Shown here: positions 1-4,461 of the stretch, one piece after another | Numbering within the stretch: the stretch's first letter is position 1 | How the letters are laid out: the number at the start of each line of letters is the position of its first letter | NCBI GenBank assembly: GCA_026989475.1 | Contig: JALSJG010000037.1 | Span: 1 to 5,501, forward strand | From: Thermaceae bacterium | GTDB taxonomy: Bacteria; Deinococcota; Deinococci; Deinococcales; Marinithermaceae | DNA length: 5,501 bases | Direction: 5' to 3' | Position numbers and translations under genes: made by a program | Notes under the pieces: generated by a model | The model's input: the letters and a program-made list of their open reading frames with translations, nothing else | What the model was told of the DNA's origin: nothing | Database searches by the model: none

Positions 1-719
1 CGGCCGGCGAACCGGTGCCCCGGCGCCTTGAGCGGACGGGTACGCCCCTCCCTGACGGCGCGGGCGAGTTCCCGCGTCTCCGGCTCCGGGGGCAGGCCGA
101 GCTCGCGTTCGAGAAAGGCGACGAATCGGTGGTAGGCCCGAAGCGCCTCCGCCGTTCTCCCGAGCTCGGCCTTCCGGCGCATGAGCCGGCGCAAGGCGTC
201 CTCGTTCAGCGGGTCTTCCTCAAGCACGTCTTCCAGCAAAGCCACCGCCCGCTCCGGCTCCTGGGTTTGCTCCGCGAGTTCGACGAGAAGCCGCTCCCGC
301 CGCTCGCGGAGCCGCGTGCGCCGGTATCCGAGCCAGTCCTCGAGCTCCGGGGTCAGCCCCGACTCGAGTCCTTCCAGAAGGGGGCCCCGCCAGCACTCCA
401 GCGCTTGCTCCGGTCTTCCGGATTCGGTGAGCTCGAGGAACCGGAGCACGTCTACCGCTGCGTCGGCGAGCGCGACCCGGGGGCCCTTGCGAATCACCAG
501 CCCCGGGGCCCGCTGTTCGAGCCGGTAGAGCTCCGCGCGCAGGTTCGCGCGGCCGTTTTCGCTGGCCCAGAGTAGTCCGGCGAGCGTCTCCCGCAGGGTC
601 TCGCCCTCCAGGGCGAGGTAGCCGAGCAGGTACCAGGTCTTCCGCGAGCGAAGCGGGATGGCACGCCCCTTGCGCAGCAGCTCGGGCGGTCCCAGGAGGC
701 GGAGTTCGTAGCGGGGCAC
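1..719 (-). CDS. BTAD-domain (SARP-like) transcriptional regulator, C-terminal part beyond left edge
   Basis: About 239 codons are visible, reading leftward from a GTG at 719. Residues about 1-90 resemble the OmpR-like winged helix of SARP/BTAD activators: an early YELRLLGPPEL strand, then SRKTWYLLGYLALEG and ETLAGLLW, followed by RANLRAELYRLE, the usual core of this fold. Residues about 95-230 match the bacterial transcriptional activator domain, a TPR-like helical repeat: ECWRGPLLEGLE, EDWLGYRRTRLRER, LEEDPLNEDALRRLM, AEALRAYHRF and ERELGLPPEPETREL. Such proteins bind DNA and activate nearby genes; in this family an ATPase or TPR region may follow the BTAD, and that part would lie outside the window. 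GTG 719 was chosen because a G-rich SD-like run (725-730) lies 5 nt upstream. An in-frame TTG at 740 has no such signal. The gene is divergent from the acetyltransferase at 780, a possible target. The domain call is firm; target and effector are unknown. Confidence 0.82.
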   Translation of the reverse strand, partial: MPRYELRLLGPPELLRKGRAIPLRSRKTWYLLGYLALEGETLRETLAGLLWASENGRANLRAELYRLEQRAPGLVIRKGPRVALADAAVDVLRFLELTESGRPEQALECWRGPLLEGLESGLTPELEDWLGYRRTRLRERRERLLVELAEQTQEPERAVALLEDVLEEDPLNEDALRRLMRRKAELGRTAEALRAYHRFVAFLERELGLPPEPETRELARAVREGRTRPLKAPGHRFAG

Positions 720-731
720 CGGTTCCCCCCG

Positions 732-740
732 ATTGTACAA
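732..740. promoter_or_regulatory. Divergent promoter region with TTGTACAA palindrome
   Basis: The 60 bp between the two divergent starts contain a perfect 8-bp palindrome, TTGTACAA (733-740). On the minus strand, TACAAT (737-732) is a good -10 box for the regulator gene, placing transcription start a few bases before its GTG. The hexamer 17 nt upstream (GGCTGC) is a poor -35, so activation may need a protein. The palindrome could also be a binding half-site, for instance for autoregulation. This is inferred from sequence only. Confidence 0.35.
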
Positions 741-767
741 CCCGGCGGAGGCCCGCAGCCTTTTGGG

Positions 768-773
768 TAGGAT
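768..773 (+). promoter_or_regulatory. Candidate -10 box (TAGGAT) for a leaderless GNAT transcript
   Basis: TAGGAT fits the TANNNT -10 pattern and ends 6 nt before the GTG at 780, so transcription would begin at or next to the start codon. Leaderless mRNAs with this spacing are common in Deinococcus-Thermus. No good -35 is seen. The same bases (AGGATGG, 769-775) could alternatively serve as a weak ribosome binding site in a transcript starting further upstream. Confidence 0.35.
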
Positions 774-779
774 GGATCG

Positions 780-1334
780 GTGGAATTCCTCTTGCTCAAT
801 AGCCAGGAGGCCGGCCGGCTTGCCGAGCGGCTGCTCTCGGTTTGGTACCGGGCGTTTTCCGCGCCCCCTTACTCGGTGACCAGGGGAGAGCTCGTGCGGG
901 CTCGCCGGCTTTTCGAGGTGCACCTGGCGACGCCCGGTTTTCGCCTGATCGGCGCCTTCTTGCACGGGGCCCCCGTGGGTTTCGCGTACGGCTTTCCCCG
1001 AAGCCCCGGGGAGGCCTGGACCGAGGAGGTGGCGGCCTCGCTCCCCGCCGGGCTACACCGCCGGTGGCTCGAGGAAGCGTTCGGCTTCGTCGAGTTCGCG
1101 GTCGATCCCCGTTATCAGGGGCTTGGGATCGGGAGCCAGCTTCACGATCGGCTCCTGGCCACGGCCCGCGAGCCGCGGGCGGTACTCACCGTGCACGCGC
1201 ACGCCCCGGCGGCGCGGTTTTACGCCCGGAGGGGCTGGCGCCGTCTCGGCTGGCTTCGGGGAGCTCCCTACCACATCCTCGCCAAGGAGCTCGAAAGGGC
1301 GGGGGGCGCCGGGATGGCCGGCGCCCCCTCTTGA
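780..1334 (+). CDS. GNAT-family N-acetyltransferase
   Basis: A complete 184-residue protein starting at GTG. It shows the GNAT fold: a central strand with the acetyl-CoA pyrophosphate loop at residues 104-126 (VEFAVDPRYQGLGIGSQL, matching Q/R-x-x-G-x-G/A with Q113, G116 and G118), and the later motif PAARFYARRGW (143-153), where Tyr148 is at the position often used as general acid. The N-terminal half (residues 20-60, YRAFSAPPYSVT) resembles GNAT proteins that act on small molecules or protein N-termini, but the substrate cannot be read from sequence. It would transfer acetyl from acetyl-CoA to an amine in the cytoplasm. The gene is divergent from the BTAD regulator and convergent with the ferritin-like gene, so it is probably monocistronic. 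The last codons lie inside a strong hairpin. A competing plus-strand ORF (842-1405) in another frame is Arg/Pro/Ala-rich and is a shadow. Confidence 0.85.
   Translation: MEFLLLNSQEAGRLAERLLSVWYRAFSAPPYSVTRGELVRARRLFEVHLATPGFRLIGAFLHGAPVGFAYGFPRSPGEAWTEEVAASLPAGLHRRWLEEAFGFVEFAVDPRYQGLGIGSQLHDRLLATAREPRAVLTVHAHAPAARFYARRGWRRLGWLRGAPYHILAKELERAGGAGMAGAPS
1302..1328. terminator. Terminator-like hairpin between convergent genes
   Basis: A perfect 11-bp inverted repeat (1302-1312 with 1318-1328, GGGGGCGCCGG arm) surrounds a 5-nt loop and overlaps the last codons of the acetyltransferase gene. The plus-strand tail is TCTT and the minus-strand tail CGCCCTTT, so the T runs are weak in both directions. 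Its place between convergent stops 6 bp apart suggests a shared bidirectional terminator. Stem stability is high, but the poor T tract keeps confidence moderate. Confidence 0.55.
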
Positions 1335-1340
1335 TCGGAT

Positions 1341-1766
1341 TCAGCCCGGGAAGCCCTCGAGCAGCTTCTCCACCTCTTCCTTGTGCGCGGTCTCGTCCTC
1401 GATGATCTCGTGAAGCCGGGCCGCGAGCCCGAGGTCGCCGAAGGCCTCGGCCTGACGCATCCGCTCGGCGTAGCGGGCAAGGGTCTCGGTCTCGGCCTTT
1501 AGGATGGCCTCGAGCATCGCTCGCGGGGTTTCGGCCTCGGGGACCGGTGCCGGCCGGGTGGTGGGCACCCCACCCAGGGCCACGATCTTGTCGGCGAGGA
1601 ACTGGGCGTGGCTGAGCTCCTCCTTGACCTCTTCCAGGAAAAGGTCCCGCAGGGCGGGGCGGTAGGGCCCCTTGACCCGGGCGGCGAACGTGGTGTAGGT
1701 AATTATGGCTTCGTACTCGTGGGCGAGGTCTTCGTTCAGTGCTTGGACAAGTGCTTCACGATCCAT
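1341..1766 (-). CDS. Ferritin-like four-helix di-iron domain protein
   Basis: A 141-residue, mostly helical, acidic protein with spaced metal-ligand motifs of the ferritin-like superfamily: helix A AHEYEAIITY (Glu17/Glu19), helix B EELSHAQ (Glu50 and His53, an ExxH pair), helix C KAETETL (Glu92/Glu94), and helix D EDETAHKE (Glu125 and His128, the second ExxH). This gives a full di-iron site. It is about the size of bacterioferritin- or Dps-like proteins, but no haem methionine or Dps signature is clear, so its role (iron storage, iron oxidation or peroxide protection) is inferred. The start is ATG 1766, preceded 6 nt upstream by GGAGG (1773-1777 on the complementary strand). Reading the frame back to 1868 would run through the promoter and is rejected. 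The gene stands alone behind its own strong promoter. Confidence 0.85.
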   Translation of the reverse strand: MDREALVQALNEDLAHEYEAIITYTTFAARVKGPYRPALRDLFLEEVKEELSHAQFLADKIVALGGVPTTRPAPVPEAETPRAMLEAILKAETETLARYAERMRQAEAFGDLGLAARLHEIIEDETAHKEEVEKLLEGFPG

Positions 1767-1772
1767 CGTCTG

Positions 1773-1777
1773 CCTCC
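1773..1777 (-). promoter_or_regulatory. Shine-Dalgarno site of the ferritin-like gene
   Basis: GGAGG on the minus strand, 6 nt before ATG 1766, fixes the start. With transcription expected near 1778, the site lies at the very 5' end of a leader of only about 12 nt. Confidence 0.8.
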
Positions 1778-1784
1778 GTACAAA

Positions 1785-1813
1785 ATCATAACAGATATGA
1801 GTATAAATGTCAA
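1785..1813 (-). promoter_or_regulatory. Near-consensus sigma-70-type promoter with overlapping inverted repeat
   Basis: On the minus strand a perfect -35 TTGACA (1813-1808) is followed by a 17-nt spacer and TATGAT (1790-1785, 5 of 6 consensus). The area is strikingly AT-rich for this genome. An inverted repeat TCATA-N5-TATGA (1786-1800) covers the -10 and part of the spacer, a position where a repressor would block polymerase. An iron or peroxide regulator would make sense for a ferritin-like gene, but the site does not match a Fur, PerR or DtxR box that I recognise. Confidence 0.85.
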
Positions 1814-1861
1814 GGAAGGGTCCCCGATCGGATCTTCCGCAATACCGAATCTGCCGGATTG

Positions 1862-1979
1862 GGGCCAAGAAGGTTGTTGTATGAGGAGCTACCGTCGCCT
1901 TGCGGTGCCCGTGAAATTCCGGTCACGAACCGCAAGCCTACCTTCTCCCAGGTTTGGGGCAAGCGCTCTGGTCTAGAGC
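1862..1979. other. Structured non-coding element (nested stem-loops) between ferritin-like gene and lspA
   Basis: No protein is supported between 1814 and 2008. The core is a long hairpin: CTTGCGGT (1899-1906) pairs with ACCGCAAG (1929-1936); inside it, after a small internal loop, CGTGA (1910-1914) pairs with TCACG (1923-1927) around an 8-nt loop. Enclosing this, AGAAGGT (1868-1874) pairs with ACCTTCT (1940-1946), and GGG (1862-1864) can extend the stem with CCC (1947-1949). Two smaller hairpins follow (1947-1958; GCTCT/AGAGC at 1965-1979). The strand is unknown: on the minus strand it lies downstream of lspA and upstream of the ferritin promoter. It could be a small RNA, an mRNA 3' structure or a terminator without a T run. 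It matches no RNA family I can name. Confidence 0.45.
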
Positions 1980-2008
1980 TGGGGGGCTCAACCTCCGGGG
2001 AGACGTTG

Positions 2009-2443
2009 CTACTGTCCGCGGCGCTGGAAGAGCCCCTCAAGCAAGAGCACCAATACCCCGATTACAACCAGGGCGTCCGCCAAGTTGAAGACCGGCCATA
2101 GCCCGGGTCCGATGTCGAGGTAGTCGATGACGTAACCGCGTCCGATCCGATCGATGGCGTTACCGAGCGCGCCGGCGGCGATCAGGGAGAGGGAGAACCG
2201 CGTCCATAGGGCACTCCTGCCGTAGCCGAGGCAGAGCAGGATCAGCACTCCCACGGCGAGGCTCAGCCAGCCGAGGAGCTCGCTGTTTCCCTGAAAGAGG
2301 CCGAAGGCGATGCCGGTGTTTTTCACGTAGGTCAGATAGAGCCCGGGGAGGAAGGGGTCCGGCACCGGATCGAGGTTGCGCTCGGCCCAGAGCTTGAAGA
2401 TCTGGTCGAGCACGATCAGGGCCGGCACCAGGAAAGTGGCCAC
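2009..2443 (-). CDS. lspA: Lipoprotein signal peptidase (signal peptidase II)
   Basis: LspA is an inner-membrane aspartyl protease that removes the signal peptide from diacylglyceryl-modified prolipoproteins after Lgt has acted. This 144-residue protein shows the family motifs in order: VLDQIFK (residues 11-17), KNTGIAFG (41-48), GALGNAIDR (91-99), VIDYLD (105-110) with catalytic Asp107, and FNLADA (119-124) with catalytic Asp123. Four hydrophobic segments are visible at about 3-19, 56-73, 83-97 and 118-138. It is slightly short for the family because the N-terminus has only 12 residues before the first Asp-Gln. GTG 2443 is the first possible start after an in-frame TAG 12 nt upstream. No clear ribosome site precedes it, which fits a leaderless message. 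It is divergent from rpmB, with 80 bp between starts. Confidence 0.95.
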   Translation of the reverse strand: MATFLVPALIVLDQIFKLWAERNLDPVPDPFLPGLYLTYVKNTGIAFGLFQGNSELLGWLSLAVGVLILLCLGYGRSALWTRFSLSLIAAGALGNAIDRIGRGYVIDYLDIGPGLWPVFNLADALVVIGVLVLLLEGLFQRRGQ

Positions 2444-2449
2444 GCCCCG

Positions 2450-2458
2450 AGTCTAGCA
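2450..2458 (-). promoter_or_regulatory. Extended -10 box for leaderless lspA transcript
   Basis: The minus strand reads TGCTAGACT (2458-2450), an extended -10 of TGN-TANNNT form, ending 6 nt before the lspA GTG. The same TGCTA core and spacing recur before ttuB. No -35 is evident. The TAG inside the box is also the in-frame stop that closes the lspA frame upstream, so nothing coding is lost. Confidence 0.45.
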
Positions 2459-2476
2459 CGACGTCGCGGTCTCCTA

Positions 2477-2482
2477 TATAAT
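2477..2482 (+). promoter_or_regulatory. rpmB -10 box (TATAAT)
   Basis: A perfect TATAAT, part of the longer TATATAAT, stands out in GC-rich DNA 41 nt before the rpmB ATG. The matching -35 is weak (CTAGCA at 2453-2458, 18-nt spacer). Transcription would start near 2489, giving a leader of about 35 nt. The TATATA core is palindromic and could also assist the divergent lspA promoter. Confidence 0.7.
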
Positions 2483-2484
2483 CG

Positions 2485-2509
2485 GGCGCTGAGACGCGCC
2501 GCGGGCGCG
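2485..2509 (+). promoter_or_regulatory. Alternative hairpins in the rpmB leader
   Basis: Three consecutive blocks, GGCGC (2485-2489), CGCGCC (2495-2500) and GGCGCG (2504-2509), allow two mutually exclusive stems: the first with the middle, or the middle with the last (6 bp, 3-nt loop). The second ends 1 nt before the ribosome binding site GGGGAG (2511-2516). If transcription starts near 2489, most of the first arm is outside the mRNA, so only the second stem is certain to be possible. Confidence 0.35.
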
Positions 2510-2523
2510 AGGGGAGAAGAGCC

Positions 2524-2823
2524 ATGTCCAGGATCTGCGAAGTGAGCGGAAAAAGGCCGGTTGTGGCCAACAAGATCGTCCGCCGCGGCAAGGCGAAGCG
2601 GGAGGGCGGCGTAGGTAAGAAGACCACCGGCATCACGAAGCGCAAGCAGTACCCCAACCTCCGCAAACTTCGGGTGCGGGTGGCGGGCAAGACGATCACC
2701 CTCAAGGTGGCGATGAGCCACGTGGACAAGGTCTACGAGGCCCTACCCCGGCTGCGAGGGATGAAGCTCGAGCAGATGAGCGAGGCCGAGATCAAACGCG
2801 CCTTGCTCCGCCTGCTCCGCTAA
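2524..2823 (+). CDS. rpmB: 50S ribosomal protein L28
   Basis: A 99-residue, strongly basic protein of the large ribosomal subunit. It opens MSRICEVSGKRPVVANKI and continues with KREGGVGKKTTGITKRKQYPN (residues about 25-45), the long Thermus/Deinococcus form, about 20 residues longer than E. coli L28 (78 residues). A strand-rich middle (LRVRVAGKTITLKVAMSHV, 49-67) is followed by a helical tail. Only one cysteine (Cys5) remains, so the four-cysteine zinc form of some L28 proteins does not apply. The start is fixed by GGGGAG 7 nt upstream. The gene is monocistronic between its own TATAAT promoter and a strong terminator, and no rpmG accompanies it here. Confidence 0.97.
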   Translation: MSRICEVSGKRPVVANKIVRRGKAKREGGVGKKTTGITKRKQYPNLRKLRVRVAGKTITLKVAMSHVDKVYEALPRLRGMKLEQMSEAEIKRALLRLLR

Positions 2824-2840
2824 CGGAATCTGCGAGCGTC

Positions 2841-2867
2841 CCCCGGGGCCGGTGCCCCGGGGATTTT
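2841..2867 (+). terminator. Rho-independent terminator of rpmB
   Basis: A 9-bp perfect stem (CCCCGGGGC 2841-2849 with GCCCCGGGG 2854-2862) with a CGGT tetraloop is followed by ATTTTG, beginning 18 nt after the rpmB stop. This is the best terminator in the window. Confidence 0.88.
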
Positions 2868-2871
2868 GCGT

Positions 2872-2935
2872 GCATGCGTTGCGGGGCCGCGATGCGCTTT
2901 CCGGGGTCTCGCTCTGCATGCCCGCGGGATGCGCT
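2872..2935. repeat. Two related GCATGC...GATGCGCT palindromic units
   Basis: Unit 1 (2872-2898) and unit 2 (2916-2935) both begin GCATGC and end GATGCGCT, and each holds a GC-only palindrome in the middle: GCGGGGCCGC in unit 1, CCCGCGGG in unit 2. In both, GCAT and ATGC form an outer inverted repeat. The units sit directly after the rpmB terminator. They could be copies of a small dispersed repeat or protein-binding sites; two copies cannot decide this. Confidence 0.4.
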
Positions 2936-3191
2936 GCCCCCTGACGGTTCTTGGTCGCGAGCATCCGGCAGCGGGCCGGCGCGCTCACGCTTCGGGACGT
3001 GTCCCCTGGCCCTGCTGCTGATTTTCCGTTGTCGCGGCCCCGTTTTTCCGGCCTCCGGTGAGCACTCGCGCGGGGGGCGGGACGGACCGGCCCGGATGGA
3101 CGAGGGGGCTGTCATGGTCCACGACGACGTCGAGGCTGCCCCCCGGAGAAGCCCGTCGAGGTGTCTAGGCGTTCCGGGTACCCCACCGCCG
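2936..3191. other. Gene-free interval between rpmB and ttuA
   Basis: I see no gene here. Open frames cross it on both strands, but their translations are Arg/Pro/Gly/Ser-rich, match no family, lack convincing start signals and overlap rpmB or ttuA. Small inverted repeats are present: GAGC/GCTC enclosing CCGGC/GCCGG (2959-2986), and GGGAC-GT-GTCCC (2994-3005). The T-run near 3042-3046 does not follow a clear stem. It could be decayed coding sequence, structured RNA or plain spacer. Confidence 0.4.
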
Positions 3192-3207
3192 GCGGGCGTG
3201 GGCCCGC
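3192..3207 (-). terminator. Hairpin downstream of ttuA, possible terminator
   Basis: GCGGGC (3192-3197) pairs with GCCCGC (3202-3207) around a 4-nt loop, about 10 nt after the ttuA stop on the minus strand. No T run follows, so it would be a weak or Rho-assisted terminator at best. Confidence 0.35.
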
Positions 3208-3216
3208 GTTCCGCCA

Positions 3217-4245
3217 CTAGCCGGCCGGCTCCTGGGACGGCGCGGGGCGGGCGTCCCCGCCTCCCTTGCCTTCGGGGATAAAGGTCAGAAGGGGTTCGGC
3301 CTCGAAGCGGACCTCGCCTGGGATCCGGCCCTTACGCTTGGCCCAGCGGTAAGCATGGTCCCAGGTCTTGCAGAAGGCGCAGACCTCGCCGGTGGTCGGG
3401 TAGCCGCAGCGTTCGCATTCCCGGAGCGCGACCTCTTCGGCGGAAAGCCCTTTCTGCAAGACCGGCTCGATCTTCTTCAGGTACTGTTCGAGGAAGGCCT
3501 GCTTGGTACCCGGCATCGCGGTCTCGAGCTTGTTGAGCGCTTCCTTGTAAAGGAGGCTCTTCGCCCCCGCCGCGAAGGGGCACTCCTCGTGCTGGTAAGG
3601 AAGCCGCCGGAGCAGCGTATAGGCGAGGATCTCGCGCTCGGTAAGTAGGTAGAGCGGCTTGACCCTTTTCGCGAGCTTTTCCTTGGCAGGAAGCACCGGG
3701 TCCTGGCGCACGAGGGCGTCGGTCTGCCAGTGGAGGACGTTGCCCAGAAGGACGCTTGCTTCGTCGTCGAGGTTGTGGCCGGTGGCGACCACGTCGAAGC
3801 CCTCCTCCACCGCCACCCGGTTCATCACGTAGCGCTTGGTGAGGCCGCACACCGAGCAGGTACGGCGGCGGGTGAGCTCGGCGAGCTCGGGGATGGTCAG
3901 TCGGTAAGTTTCTTTCAAGTCGACCACGATCAGGGGAAGGCTCCGCTCCTCGGCGAAGCGGCGGGTGGCCTCGAGGGCCCGTTTCGAGTAGTCCGCGATC
4001 CCGAGCTGGATGTGAAGCCCGGTGGTGTGGAAGCCGAGGCGGCGGAGCACCTCCCAAAGAGCGATCGAGTCCTTGCCGCCGGAGACCGCCACCAGCACCC
4101 GGTCCTCTTTTTTCAGCATCCGGTGGCGGCGGATCGCCCGCTCGACCTGGTGCTCGAACCACTCGAGGTAGTGCTCGGGGCAGAACGCCCGGCCCTGCCG
4201 CCGGACCTCGACCGCGGCCTTCCTTCCACAGACGGCGCACTTCAC
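3217..4245 (-). CDS. ttuA: tRNA-5-methyluridine(54) 2-sulfurtransferase TtuA
   Basis: TtuA adenylates U54 in the T-loop of tRNA and replaces its O2 with sulfur delivered by TtuB, giving 5-methyl-2-thiouridine, which raises tRNA melting temperature in thermophiles. The 342-residue protein has, in order: an N-terminal zinc finger (Cys3, Cys6, Cys22, His25), the PP-loop ATP site SGGKDS (55-60), the ATP-pyrophosphatase motif TGHNLDDEA (155-163), the three [4Fe-4S] ligands Cys130, Cys133 and Cys222, and a C-terminal zinc finger (Cys277, Cys280, Cys289, Cys292). The iron-sulfur cysteines carry the same numbers as in T. thermophilus TtuA. The start is GTG 4245, overlapping the ttuB stop by four bases (GTGA), so translation is probably coupled; a G-rich run upstream inside ttuB can act as ribosome site. 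The last 25 or so residues form a Gly/Pro/Ala-rich tail with no motif. Confidence 0.96.
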   Translation of the reverse strand: MKCAVCGRKAAVEVRRQGRAFCPEHYLEWFEHQVERAIRRHRMLKKEDRVLVAVSGGKDSIALWEVLRRLGFHTTGLHIQLGIADYSKRALEATRRFAEERSLPLIVVDLKETYRLTIPELAELTRRRTCSVCGLTKRYVMNRVAVEEGFDVVATGHNLDDEASVLLGNVLHWQTDALVRQDPVLPAKEKLAKRVKPLYLLTEREILAYTLLRRLPYQHEECPFAAGAKSLLYKEALNKLETAMPGTKQAFLEQYLKKIEPVLQKGLSAEEVALRECERCGYPTTGEVCAFCKTWDHAYRWAKRKGRIPGEVRFEAEPLLTFIPEGKGGGDARPAPSQEPAG

Positions 4246-4445
4246 CGCTTGCCCCCGGAGACGGCGGAGATGATCTCGAGGGTGTCGTCGTCGGCGACCT
4301 CGTCGTCCAGGGTCAAGAGCTCCTCGCCCCGGGCGACGATCACCCCTTCGGGGACGATGCCGAGCTCCTCCAGGACCTCGCGGACCTTTTTCGGACCTTT
4401 TAGCTCGCGCTCCTCTCGCTCCGGCGTACGCAGGACGACCCGCAT
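4242..4445 (-). CDS. ttuB: Ubiquitin-like sulfur carrier TtuB, with two residues after the diglycine
   Basis: TtuB is a MoaD/ThiS-type beta-grasp protein. In T. thermophilus its C-terminal glycine is adenylated by the E1-like TtuC and turned into a thiocarboxylate that feeds TtuA; it can also be joined to lysines of other proteins, ubiquitin-fashion. This 67-residue protein begins MRVVLRTPERE and contains VREVLEELG (21-29), GEELLTLDDEV (40-50) and DTLEIISAVSGG (54-65), which closely follow the Thermus protein as I remember it. It does not stop at Gly65: Lys66 and Arg67 follow before TGA. Family members normally end at the glycine pair, so the product must be trimmed or work differently. ATG 4445 was chosen by homology; a GTG three codons upstream is less likely. 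It is the first gene of the ttuB-ttuA operon. TtuC, TtuD and the cysteine desulfurase are not in the window. Confidence 0.92.
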   Translation of the reverse strand: MRVVLRTPEREERELKGPKKVREVLEELGIVPEGVIVARGEELLTLDDEVADDDTLEIISAVSGGKR

Positions 4446-4452
4446 CCTAGAC

Positions 4453-4461
4453 ACCCTAGCA
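4453..4461 (-). promoter_or_regulatory. Extended -10 box upstream of ttuB
   Basis: The minus strand reads TGCTAGGGT (4461-4453), a TGN-TANNNT element ending 7 nt before ATG 4445, so the operon mRNA may be leaderless. The upstream TTGGACA run (4479-4473) is -35-like but too close (about 14 nt). No strong ribosome site is present. Confidence 0.4.

Noticed and set aside
15..575. 186-codon plus-strand open frame
   Set aside because: Antisense to the BTAD regulator, whose minus-strand translation has clear domain motifs.
1764..1868. Longer ferritin-like ORF with a 34-residue N-terminal extension
   Set aside because: The extension would translate the consensus promoter and ribosome site; the internal ATG 1766 begins right at the ferritin-like fold.
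1899..1936. Resemblance to FMN or cobalamin riboswitch (GTGAAATTCCGG followed by ACCGCAA)
   Set aside because: The GTGAAATTCC string recalls the RFN element and B12 riboswitches, but the other conserved blocks of both (for example the GCCAGGAGACC-like B12 end or the FMN GGCGGTAA and AGCCCGCGA blocks) are missing, and no cofactor gene lies downstream on that strand.
1895..1940. tRNA T-arm-like sequence on the minus strand (GCGGTTCGTGACCGG)
   Set aside because: The loop has T instead of the conserved A58, one stem pair fails, and no matching acceptor, D or anticodon arms can be found.
2792..3217. 141-codon minus-strand open frame downstream of ttuA
   Set aside because: It overlaps the end of rpmB and crosses the rpmB terminator; its composition is low-complexity and no ribosome site fits.
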